A stretch of DNA of 64,000 nt, taken from contig SVFL01000001.1 in the NCBI GenBank assembly GCA_015056885.1, forward strand, positions 62,001 to 126,000. The letters run 5' to 3'. The stretch is from Lachnospiraceae bacterium (GTDB lineage: Bacteria > Bacillota > Clostridia > Lachnospirales > Lachnospiraceae). Positions within the stretch are counted from its first letter, which is position 1. Each line of letters starts with the position of its first letter. Shown in pieces: positions 7,634-15,195 of the stretch. A model generated the notes under the pieces. It did no database searches. It was not told the DNA's origin and worked only from the letters and a program-made list of their open reading frames with translations. The position numbers and the translations under genes are program-made.

Positions 7634-8662
7634 TTGTTTATGAATATTTGTCTTTTCTTTGGCTGTATGATGGTGTTGCCCATCATAACAGGTCGTGGCG
7701 TGTTTGCGATTTTGTATCGCAGTCAGGCGGATAAATTTCATATGGCTGATTGCTTGATTACCGGCTGGCTGGTGACCATTGGACTTGCAGAAGGAGTTCA
7801 TTTGGCAGCGGTCTTTTTGGGATGGCCTTTTTCTAGAGTGGCCCAATTGTGGATGGTTGCGACTATTGCAGTGGCGGTTGTTTGTGGTGGTGTTTTTTTG
7901 CTGATAGAGAGAAGAGAACCTGTTCACAGAAGGCAGCAATTAATTAAAAAAGAAATTACACCATTGCGTTTTGGATTGTTCCTGGCGTTTGCATTACCGG
8001 TTATATGGCAGATTGTGACAATTGTGTCACAAGAGTCTGTGTATAGAACCGGTGATTTAATTGTAGAGACAGTGGAAAGCTTTTTGCAGACCAATGCAGT
8101 GTACGAAGTGAATCCCTTGACAGGCAGAGCATATACGGCGGGAATTCCATTGCGTATTCGGATATTGGGCCTGCCTACGTTCTATGGAGTGCTTTGCGCT
8201 ATATTTGGGCTTTCCGGAGTGGATTTGGTATGGAAATACATACCGGTATTCGTTTTGGTTTTAAGTTACAGCGCCTACCGGTTGATTGCGGAAACTCTTT
8301 TTGATAAGAAAAATGAGAAAGACAAACAACTCCTTTTTATGGTTTTTGTAGCACTTATATTCTGTGTGGGTGACTATGCCTATGGTATGGACGGTTTTGG
8401 ACTTTTGCACTGTGGATATCAGGGTGTCACTATTCGGAATCTGGTGCTTGTACCTTATACTTTTGCGTTGACACTTAGGCGCAAATGGGCTCCGGTCCTT
8501 TTGGTGGTGCTGGCGGAGGCTTGTGTTACCTGGACATTCTATGGATTAGGAGCAAGTTTTCTTGTTTTGATTGGAATGGCAGGAATCCGGTTGTTGCGTG
8601 GTAAACGTGCCCAAAGGCAGTGGCAGGTGAAGCGCCCCCGTAAAAATAGAGGGGAGGCTTGA
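7634..8662 (+). CDS. Polytopic membrane protein of unknown function
   Basis: A membrane protein of 342 residues with about eight hydrophobic segments, beginning with NICLFFGCMMVLPIITGRG. I do not recognise a catalytic motif; it may belong to the DUF6077-type membrane proteins found in Lachnospiraceae glycan loci, but this is a guess. A TTG start at 7634 has AAGGA at 6 bp; ATG 7640 is the alternative. The stop overlaps the ribosome-site region of the next gene (8665), so the two are translationally coupled and may be two halves of one membrane assembly. It lies just after a GT2 lipid-sugar synthase, which suggests a role in glycan transfer or polymerisation. Confidence 0.7.
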   Translation: MFMNICLFFGCMMVLPIITGRGVFAILYRSQADKFHMADCLITGWLVTIGLAEGVHLAAVFLGWPFSRVAQLWMVATIAVAVVCGGVFLLIERREPVHRRQQLIKKEITPLRFGLFLAFALPVIWQIVTIVSQESVYRTGDLIVETVESFLQTNAVYEVNPLTGRAYTAGIPLRIRILGLPTFYGVLCAIFGLSGVDLVWKYIPVFVLVLSYSAYRLIAETLFDKKNEKDKQLLFMVFVALIFCVGDYAYGMDGFGLLHCGYQGVTIRNLVLVPYTFALTLRRKWAPVLLVVLAEACVTWTFYGLGASFLVLIGMAGIRLLRGKRAQRQWQVKRPRKNRGEA

Positions 8663-8664
8663 GT

Positions 8665-9519
8665 ATGTGGCAAATGGTAGAACGTGCATGGAGCGGATGG
8701 ATTCAATACACAGATGATGGTAAGCTGGCTGCATTGGTTCTTGCGGCAATCGTATATTTACTATTTACGATTAAGTGGATGGGACCTAAGGGGCGGCTGG
8801 TGATATATGCAGGGATTATGACAGTTGTATGCATATGTCCTGTGACGGCTGTTGTTCTGATGAGGTATCAGACGGAATTTTATGATTACCGGTGGATCTG
8901 GAGTATAGTGCCTGTGACAGCGGTAATTGCGCTAGGCGTAACGTTATTTATTGCAGAACAATGCAAGGCCGGTAAAGGAGGGCGAGTTTTCTTTTACAAT
9001 GCAATAGTGACACTTGCGTCGGTTGCAGTGCTGTTTTTGTGTGGAGGCCTGGGAACAGGAAGTGTAGATGCAGCACAGGCGAAAAACAACAGAGCACATG
9101 CAGAGTGTATTTTGGCACAGGTGAGACAGCAGTGCGGTGAAGAGGCGTGTCTTTGGGCTCCGGCAGATATTTTGGAATATGCCAGACTGGATGGTAAGAG
9201 GGAGCTTTTGTACGGTAGGAATATGTGGGATGCTGCATTGAATGCCTACAGCTATGACACTTATAATGAAGATGAAAATGAGCTGTATCGGTGGATGGAG
9301 CACCTTGATGATTGGGCAATTAAAATCTCTGTGGAAGAGGTTGAGGAGTATGTGCAGAGAGGATTTGCAGCAGGGGCTGAGTGTATTTTGTTGCCGACGG
9401 AAATGTCAGATTGGTTGCCGGATACGGAATCGGAGACTGTTTTGTTGGAGCGTCTCAAAGCTCATGAGGGAAGAGAAGTAACCTTGTTGGAAGGGTATTA
9501 TCTGTTGGAACAGAAATAG
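8665..9519 (+). CDS. Membrane protein with C-terminal extracytoplasmic domain
   Basis: A protein of 284 residues of unknown function. About four transmembrane helices in the first 140 residues (for example LAALVLAAIVYLLFTIKW) are followed by a soluble domain of about 150 residues that starts NNRAHAECILAQVRQQ and is rich in acidic residues and tryptophan, probably outside the cell. ATG 8665 is preferred because GGGGAGG lies 7 bp upstream; a TTG at 8659 would be only 1 bp from it. It starts 3 bp after the previous gene ends. The layout of helices first and soluble tail last matches the C-terminal half of GT-C transferases, so together with the 7634 product it may be a split GT-C protein. Confidence 0.65.
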   Translation: MWQMVERAWSGWIQYTDDGKLAALVLAAIVYLLFTIKWMGPKGRLVIYAGIMTVVCICPVTAVVLMRYQTEFYDYRWIWSIVPVTAVIALGVTLFIAEQCKAGKGGRVFFYNAIVTLASVAVLFLCGGLGTGSVDAAQAKNNRAHAECILAQVRQQCGEEACLWAPADILEYARLDGKRELLYGRNMWDAALNAYSYDTYNEDENELYRWMEHLDDWAIKISVEEVEEYVQRGFAAGAECILLPTEMSDWLPDTESETVLLERLKAHEGREVTLLEGYYLLEQK

Positions 9520-9558
9520 ATTTTAGCGAATATCACTGTGTAGCGGAGCAGGAGAAAG

Positions 9559-10335
9559 ATGGATATAGAGTCAAAATATGACAGACTAGTCAGTATTATT
9601 GTACCGGTCTATAATGTGGAAAAATATATAGTGGAAACCATGAGTAGTGTGAGGGCACAATCATACGTGGAGTGGGAGCTTCTTCTGGTCAATGATTGCA
9701 GCACGGACAAAACGGTGCAGGTGATTGAAGAATATTTGGCCCAGGTAAAGGATGAGAGAATTTGTTTGATCAACCAGGCGTCAAACGCAGGAGCGGCAAA
9801 AGCCCGAAATACAGGTCTTGAGAAGTCTGTGGGACGTTATGTGGCATATCTGGATTCCGATGATTTGTGGGAGCCTGAGAAGCTTGAACACCAGATTTCT
9901 TTTATGCGGGATAAAGATATTGCATTTTCATTTACGGGTTATGAATTTGCGGATGAGAATGGCAAGGGACTGGGCAAGATTGTTCATGTGCCGGAGACGT
10001 TAAATTACAGGCAGGCATTGAAAAACACTACCATTTTTACCACAACAGTGATGTTTGACAGTAAGAAGATTGCCAAAGATATGCTTAAGATGCCGGAGGT
10101 TAAAAGTGAGGACACTGCGTTGTGGTGGAAGGTGCTTCGTAACGGTTATATTGCCTATGGGCTGGATGAAAATCTTGTAAGATACCGCCGTGCAGGGAAG
10201 AGTCTTTCCTCGAATAAGTTAGAGGCTATAAGGCGCATATGGAATCTGTACCGTAATGTAGAGGGGCTGGGGCTGTTTGCCAGTATGTGGAACTTTTGCT
10301 TTTGGGCAGTCCGTGCAGTGGCGCGCAGAGTGTAA
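9559..10335 (+). CDS. GT2 glycosyltransferase
   Basis: A 258-residue family 2 (GT-A) glycosyltransferase. It shows VSIIVPVYNVEKYI, LLVNDCSTDKT, NAGAAKARNTGL and the metal-binding YLDSDDLWEPEKL, the full N-terminal signature of WcaA/EpsJ-type enzymes, and a C-terminal KSEDTALWWKVLRNG that fits the GT2 acceptor region. There is no strong transmembrane segment. AGGAG precedes ATG by 6 bp. It is the last gene of the 6.7-10.3 kb unit and is followed by a short AT-rich hairpin and a new promoter. Donor and acceptor cannot be told from sequence. Confidence 0.9.
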   Translation: MDIESKYDRLVSIIVPVYNVEKYIVETMSSVRAQSYVEWELLLVNDCSTDKTVQVIEEYLAQVKDERICLINQASNAGAAKARNTGLEKSVGRYVAYLDSDDLWEPEKLEHQISFMRDKDIAFSFTGYEFADENGKGLGKIVHVPETLNYRQALKNTTIFTTTVMFDSKKIAKDMLKMPEVKSEDTALWWKVLRNGYIAYGLDENLVRYRRAGKSLSSNKLEAIRRIWNLYRNVEGLGLFASMWNFCFWAVRAVARRV

Positions 10336-10341
10336 GGCTTT

Positions 10342-10364
10342 CGAAAATTTTTAATTTTCGTTAA
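10342..10364 (+). terminator. Weak AT-rich hairpin after the GT2 gene
   Basis: CGAAAATT (10342-10349) pairs with AATTTTCG (10353-10360) around a 3-nt loop, then TTAAG. The stem is AT-rich and the T-run is poor, so termination would be partial. Confidence 0.35.
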
Positions 10365-10377
10365 GAAACTGTGTTTT

Positions 10378-10409
10378 TTGTATACCCACCGGAAAAAATA
10401 TGCTATAAT
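10378..10409 (+). promoter_or_regulatory. Probable promoter of the large polysaccharide operon
   Basis: An extended -10, TGCTATAAT (TATAAT at 10404-10409), lies about 95 bp before the first gene. The -35 is poor (TTGTAT at 10378-10383, 20 bp away), which suggests activator dependence or reliance on the extended -10. The 95-nt leader holds no obvious terminator. Confidence 0.5.
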
Positions 10410-10504
10410 GTTCGCGAATGATGATGGAGCGTAGTAAAATCTGCGCAAAATATGCGAACACATGGGCAAAGCGTTTATGAACGGTCCGGTTCGGAGGAAG
10501 TAAG

Positions 10505-11950
10505 TTGAGTACAAATATCAATATTAACGAATATAAATTAAGGCGTATGGAATCGTTCAAGCGTGTGATAAATCTGATTCTGGCAGCGGGGTGTATCGCT
10601 CTGGAAACAGCAATTTTTGCATATAACTGGCTTGAACACTTTCAGTATAGTGTGGTGGAAGCGCTGCGTAACTTTGGCTATAAAGGGCATTTTGTAGAGA
10701 TTGCCTTCTATGGCCTGATTTTGTTGTTCTTAACTACCATGTATGGTGGTATGCGTCTGGGATATCTGCGCAATGCGGAGATTATTTTCTCCCAGATATT
10801 CGCTACCATTTTGGCATTGATGTTTATTTACGTGGAATTGTCTATCATGGCGCATCAGCCTTTTGTTCCCAAAGTGTTTATAATGATGCTTGCGGAACAG
10901 ATTATCGCTATTATAATTTACACAAATATTGCCAACAAGGTATATAAGAGCATTTTCCCGCCGAGAAAGCTGCTTTTGGTTCACGGCGAGAGACCCATTG
11001 AGGATATTTATAACAAATTTGGCAGTCGTCCGGACAAGTACAAGATAGAGAAAACACTTTGTATGCGTGAGGGTATGGACCGTGTTTGTAACGAGATTGC
11101 ACGCACTTATGAGAAGGGTGAGTGTAACGCGGTTGTTGTGTGGGATATTTCTACTGCAGAGCGCAATATGATTCTGAAATTTTGTTATGCGCGCAGCATC
11201 CGCATTTATATTATGCCTAAAATTACGGATGTCATTTTGTCCGGTGCAGAGGAGCTTCACATTTTTGACTCTCCCATGTTTTTGACAAGAGAGTTTAGTA
11301 TGAGTATGGAACAGCGATTTATCAAGCGTACAATTGATATTGTCTGTTCGCTGATTTTGTTGGTGGTTACCTCGCCGATTATGTTGGTGACGGCAATCGC
11401 TATCAAGCTTTATGATGGTGGGCCCGTTTTGTACAAGCAGATTCGTTGTACCCGTGGCATGAGAGAGTTTTATATCATGAAGTTCCGTAGTATGAAGACG
11501 GATGCGGAAAAGGATGGAGTTGCCAGACTGGCTCAGAAGCATGACAATCGTATTACTCCTATAGGTAAATTTATTCGTAAATGTAGAATTGATGAATTGC
11601 CTCAGCTGATTAATATTTTAAAGGGAGATATGTCCTTTATCGGCCCCAGACCGGAGCGCCCTGAGATTATTAAACAGTATGTAGAGGTTATGCCGGAGTT
11701 TGTATACCGTACCAAGGTGAAGGCCGGACTGGCAGGGTTTGCCCAGGTGTATGGTAAATACAATACCACACCTTATGATAAGTTAAAACTGGATTTGATC
11801 TATATAGAGCATTATTCTGTATGGATGGATTTGAAGTTGATGCTTTTGACCTTAAAGGTGCTTTTCTGGCCCGACAGCACTGAGGGCGTGGAAAGTGAGC
11901 AGGTGACTGCATTTAAGGTGTCAAAGGGACACGAATCAGAGAGGGATTAG
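10505..11950 (+). CDS. WbaP/CpsE-type undecaprenyl-phosphate sugar phosphotransferase
   Basis: This polyprenyl phosphoglycosyl transferase loads the first sugar-1-phosphate onto undecaprenyl phosphate to start a surface polysaccharide. The 481 residues comprise four N-terminal helices (about 22-140), a Rossmann-like cytoplasmic domain (155-250) and the catalytic bacterial sugar transferase domain with re-entrant helix 276-300. Key blocks are KFRSM (326-330), RIDELPQL (361-368) and GPRPERP (380-386). The start is a TTG with GGAGG spaced well; the next ATG would be residue 15. It is the first gene after the 10.4-kb promoter, as expected for an initiating enzyme. The substrate (Glc-1-P, Gal-1-P or other) is not visible. 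Confidence 0.92.
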   Translation: MSTNININEYKLRRMESFKRVINLILAAGCIALETAIFAYNWLEHFQYSVVEALRNFGYKGHFVEIAFYGLILLFLTTMYGGMRLGYLRNAEIIFSQIFATILALMFIYVELSIMAHQPFVPKVFIMMLAEQIIAIIIYTNIANKVYKSIFPPRKLLLVHGERPIEDIYNKFGSRPDKYKIEKTLCMREGMDRVCNEIARTYEKGECNAVVVWDISTAERNMILKFCYARSIRIYIMPKITDVILSGAEELHIFDSPMFLTREFSMSMEQRFIKRTIDIVCSLILLVVTSPIMLVTAIAIKLYDGGPVLYKQIRCTRGMREFYIMKFRSMKTDAEKDGVARLAQKHDNRITPIGKFIRKCRIDELPQLINILKGDMSFIGPRPERPEIIKQYVEVMPEFVYRTKVKAGLAGFAQVYGKYNTTPYDKLKLDLIYIEHYSVWMDLKLMLLTLKVLFWPDSTEGVESEQVTAFKVSKGHESERD

Positions 11951-11953
11951 ATT

Positions 11954-13063
11954 ATGTGGGAAGGCAGCTATGGGTCAGAGCCTTTTGATTTGCGGCTGAC
12001 AATTCTTCGCATGATACGTAATCTGGGACGGATTGTGCTGTTTGCATTGGCGGGAACAGTGCTTTTCGGCGGCGGTTACTATGTGAAGAATGTGCTTTTG
12101 GGTGAATCGGTTAAGTATGAACAAACCATTACCTGTAAAATGGAATATACCAATCCTCCGGTGCAGTCAGGTGACTATTATGTTAATGATATGACCTGGA
12201 ATACTTATGTGGATTCAGAAGACTTCCGAAATATGTTGAAAAAATCTGAGACATTTGTTTCTTCAAGCTCTTTTATGGGTGATATGGATGGATGGACAGA
12301 ACATGAGGAAGGGCTTACAGGTGCTTTGAATGCTACGGTTGCGTCGGATATTCATGTGCCTTCATTTACGGTGAGTACTCCGGATGAGGGCAAGACAGAA
12401 TTGCTCAGTAGAGCGGTGCAGGAGGTTTTGGTAGGAGAATTTGCAGAGAGTATTCCGGAAGTGGCTTCCATACGTGTGATGGATGTAAGCGAGGTTGCGC
12501 CGGTGAAACCGGATGTAAGACCTATGCGTGCGTTTATTCTTGCCGCAGTGCTTTCTTTTTTCTTTGTAATGGTATTTTTCCTGCTCGTGGAAATCGGAGC
12601 GGATAGTATTTGGCTTCCTGCCACCCTGCGCAGACGATATGGTTTGCGGACGATTGGTACCATAAACAGCCCTGAACTTTTGGAGAATTTGCGGTATATT
12701 TTGAAAGAGCAAAAAAGTGTGGCAGTCTGTGCGGTGGATGCAGAGGTTGATGTCAAGGAGGTTGTCAAGGCGCTTCAGGATAAGGCCTCCCGAGCAGCAG
12801 GTGATTCAAAGGTCAACCATTTGACAAAGGATTGGATTGCAGTGGAGGGAGAGCTGTCTGATTCAGAGAATACCGTATTTCTTCATGGTGCGGATGGTGT
12901 GCTTTTGGTTGTGAAGGCGGGACTTCACTCAGGTAAGCCATTGGAATATGTTTTGGAATATTTTGCTACTCAGGATATTCAGGTGAGTGCAGCGATTTTG
13001 TGGGATGCGGATGAGGCGTTAATTCGCAGTTATTATATTTTGCCGGATAGTCAGCAACAGTGA
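11954..13063 (+). CDS. Wzz/CapA-like chain-length protein with degenerate BY-kinase-like tail
   Basis: A 369-residue polysaccharide co-polymerase-like protein controlling chain length or export at the membrane. Helix 1 is at about 28-48 (IVLFALAGTVLFGGGYYV) and helix 2 at about 194-214, preceded by a proline-rich APVKPDVRP as in Wzz/YveK proteins. After helix 2 about 150 cytoplasmic residues resemble a bacterial tyrosine-kinase (BY-kinase) ATPase in order and in late motifs (SPELLENLRYILKEQ; ADGVLLVVKAGLHS), but the Walker A position reads AVDAEVDVKEV with no GK[ST]. It is therefore probably a pseudokinase fused to the co-polymerase. It starts 3 bp after the WbaP-like gene. No separate tyrosine phosphatase is seen. 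Confidence 0.8.
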   Translation: MWEGSYGSEPFDLRLTILRMIRNLGRIVLFALAGTVLFGGGYYVKNVLLGESVKYEQTITCKMEYTNPPVQSGDYYVNDMTWNTYVDSEDFRNMLKKSETFVSSSSFMGDMDGWTEHEEGLTGALNATVASDIHVPSFTVSTPDEGKTELLSRAVQEVLVGEFAESIPEVASIRVMDVSEVAPVKPDVRPMRAFILAAVLSFFFVMVFFLLVEIGADSIWLPATLRRRYGLRTIGTINSPELLENLRYILKEQKSVAVCAVDAEVDVKEVVKALQDKASRAAGDSKVNHLTKDWIAVEGELSDSENTVFLHGADGVLLVVKAGLHSGKPLEYVLEYFATQDIQVSAAILWDADEALIRSYYILPDSQQQ

Positions 13064-13110
13064 TTTGATGAGGATATAAACGGCAAGTAGCAGAGAGATG
13101 GAGAGTGGAC

Positions 13111-13917
13111 ATGAGCGTAGAGGTTTTGGCTTCCGTGATGCATCAGGATATGAAGACGCTTGCAGAGCAGATGCAGCTGGACAGTGACGCAGTGATTATC
13201 AATCAGTGCGAAACCGAAGACTGTGCCGAAATGGATTATAAGGGACATCGCATACGCTTTTTCTCTTTTCCGGAGCGAGGAATCGGCAAGAGCCGTAATG
13301 CAGCGATAGAGAGGGCGGATGGCGACATCTGCCTTTTTTCTGATGAAGATATTGTGTATAGGGAGGGTTATGCAGAGGCTATTGAAACGGAGTTTGCTGC
13401 CAATCCTAAGGCGGATATGATTCTATTTAATATTGAGATTGAAGAGAGCCGCCGCACCTATTTTATAACAGACCGCAAGCAGGTTCATTGGTATAATTGT
13501 GGACGTTATGGTGCAGTAAGTTTTGCTGTTCGAAGAAAAAGTCTGTTGGAATCGGGGGTGCGTTTTTCTCTTCTTTTTGGCGGTGGTGCCCGGTTCAGCA
13601 ATGGTGAGGACAGCTTGTTTTTAAAAGAGTTTATGGATAAAGGTTATAAGGTGTATACGGCACCGGTGACTATCGGTCGGGAAAATGCAGGAGATTCCAC
13701 TTGGTTTGCCGGCTACAACGAGAAGTTTTTCCATGACAGAGGAGTTTTGTATCATTATCTCTATGGCTTGATGGCTAGCCCCTTTGCATTGCGTTTCCTG
13801 TTGGCTCATCGGACACAAATGTGCGGTGAGTGCGGGGTAAGGCAGGCTTACAGATGGATGTGCAAAGGAATTGCCTTGGGAAAACGCCTCAGAAAGGAGG
13901 CACATAATGGAGAGTAG
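13111..13917 (+). CDS. GT2-like glycosyltransferase (divergent)
   Basis: A 268-residue protein with a divergent GT-A fold: RGIGKSRNAAIERADGDICLFSDEDIVY carries the usual acceptor-N-terminal pattern and an acidic SDED in place of DXD, and GEDSLFLKEFMDKGYKV fits the catalytic-base region of GT2. The first strand lacks the classical VSVIVPxYN and instead reads VEVLASVMHQD, as in some family 2 enzymes from Firmicutes EPS loci. I use ATG 13111 with GGAGAG upstream; GTG 13105 is possible. It overlaps the EpsG-like gene by 11 bp, so the two are translationally coupled. Confidence 0.8.
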   Translation: MSVEVLASVMHQDMKTLAEQMQLDSDAVIINQCETEDCAEMDYKGHRIRFFSFPERGIGKSRNAAIERADGDICLFSDEDIVYREGYAEAIETEFAANPKADMILFNIEIEESRRTYFITDRKQVHWYNCGRYGAVSFAVRRKSLLESGVRFSLLFGGGARFSNGEDSLFLKEFMDKGYKVYTAPVTIGRENAGDSTWFAGYNEKFFHDRGVLYHYLYGLMASPFALRFLLAHRTQMCGECGVRQAYRWMCKGIALGKRLRKEAHNGE

Positions 13918-15064
13918 CGCACTTGTATATGTCATATTGACAGTAGTGACGGTTTTCTTGGCTTTCTATGTGCAGAGTTTTGTTGTGTGCCGGGAAAACA
14001 GCACGATAGGAATCAGAGCGGAAGGAAATCCGGAAAAAGACGCACAGCCTTATTGTGGGATGACTCGTGCCCGTGCAAGAAGTTATGTTGCAGAGTTTGC
14101 AATCTTTTGCCTTCTGACAGGAGTGTCAGCTTGTCGTATTGCAGTGGGGAATGATTACTGGGTTTATCGTTTTAATTTTCGCCTGATTGCTCAGGAGAGG
14201 CATGTTTCTTCGGAATTTGGATTTAATTATATTGTAAAATGGATGCAGCAGCTGTTCGGATATGACAATTATCTGCCCATTTTTGCGTTGTTTTCCATAC
14301 TTACCGTATGGTTTTTTGTGAGGGCATTGCATGGACAGGCAGTTGATTATGCATTTTCGTTGTTTCTTTTGATGACAGGAGGATACTATTTCAACAGTCT
14401 GAACACCGTGCGTTATTATCTTGCATTGGCAATTGCTTTTTATTCTATGCAGTATGTGCTTCGAAGAGAGTATGGAAAGTTTATTCTATGGGTCCTTTTT
14501 GGCAGTATTTTTCACAAGTCCATTTTGTTGGTAATACCTGCGTATATTGTAATGCATGTGTTGAGTCGGGTTAAGCTGCGCAAGTGGCACTATGCAGTGG
14601 GCGGTTTATTTATTTTAAGTCTGTTCTTCTGCCAGAATATTTATCGTGAAATTGTATTTTATTTTTATCCTTATTATCGGGACTCCGGTTTTGATACGGG
14701 GAATATTTCCTGGGCCAATGTAGCAAAATGTGCTGCTACCTTGGCGTTGTGTATTATTTGTTACAAGCGCAGCATCAAGGATAACGAAACCAACCGCTTT
14801 TACTTTTACCTGAATTTGGCAGCATTGGTAGTATATCCTTGCGGAAGCTTTATCCCCGAAATTTCCAGAGTAGGTTACTACATGATGGGCGCCCAGATAT
14901 TCCTTATCCCTGCCGTGTTAAAAGACCTTCCTTCCGGCTGGTTCAAAAAACTATGCTACGCAGGCGTAATCTCCGCCTTCACAGCATATTTTGTTCTACT
15001 ATTAAGAGGCATGTACGCCACCGACATCCGCCTGCTGCCTTACCTAAACTGGATATTTAATTAA
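13907..15064 (+). CDS. EpsG-family polysaccharide polymerase
   Basis: A 385-residue membrane protein with about ten helices of the EpsG family (Wzy-like polymerases of Gram-positive exopolysaccharide loci). Typical features are AVGNDYWVYRFNF after the second helix, FGFNYIVKWMQQLFG, FNSLNTVRYYLALAIAFYS and GSIFHKSILLVIPAYI. It likely polymerises lipid-linked repeats at the outer face of the membrane. The start at 13907 is set by AAAGGAGG 6-7 bp upstream; the longer in-frame start at 13871 lies in the preceding gene. It is followed by palindromic element 3. Confidence 0.9.
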   Translation: MESSALVYVILTVVTVFLAFYVQSFVVCRENSTIGIRAEGNPEKDAQPYCGMTRARARSYVAEFAIFCLLTGVSACRIAVGNDYWVYRFNFRLIAQERHVSSEFGFNYIVKWMQQLFGYDNYLPIFALFSILTVWFFVRALHGQAVDYAFSLFLLMTGGYYFNSLNTVRYYLALAIAFYSMQYVLRREYGKFILWVLFGSIFHKSILLVIPAYIVMHVLSRVKLRKWHYAVGGLFILSLFFCQNIYREIVFYFYPYYRDSGFDTGNISWANVAKCAATLALCIICYKRSIKDNETNRFYFYLNLAALVVYPCGSFIPEISRVGYYMMGAQIFLIPAVLKDLPSGWFKKLCYAGVISAFTAYFVLLLRGMYATDIRLLPYLNWIFN

Positions 15065-15084
15065 TTGAAATTATTAGAAATAGA

Positions 15085-15166
15085 CCCCTAATTCACTTAA
15101 TTATGTCTGAATATCTCAATCGATATAATTGCAGATACCCTGCAGACACAACCAAGTGAATTGGGG
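15085..15166. repeat. Palindromic element 3 (short relative of elements 1 and 2)
   Basis: An 82-bp near-perfect palindrome. CCCCTAATTCACTT (15085-15098) pairs with AAGTGAATTGGGG (15154-15166) with one extra T; TGTCTG (15104-15109) with CAGACA (15143-15148); TATCT (15112-15116) with AGATA (15133-15137); and CAAT with ATTG around CGATATA. It shares the outer CCNAATT, the TGTGT/TGTCTG block and the central ATCGATTG with elements 1 and 2 but lacks their inner ~110-bp TCCTACCA...TGGTAGGA insert. It lies 20 bp after the EpsG-like stop and 30 bp before the next gene, and could attenuate transcription inside the operon. Confidence 0.85.
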
Positions 15167-15195
15167 CGTCATAAATCACTAAAGGAGGTGAAACC

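Noticed and set aside
6926..7939. 337-codon minus-strand frame opposite the GT2 gene
   Set aside because: It runs antisense to two well-supported genes, and its translation is rich in His, Gln and Asn, typical of shadow frames.
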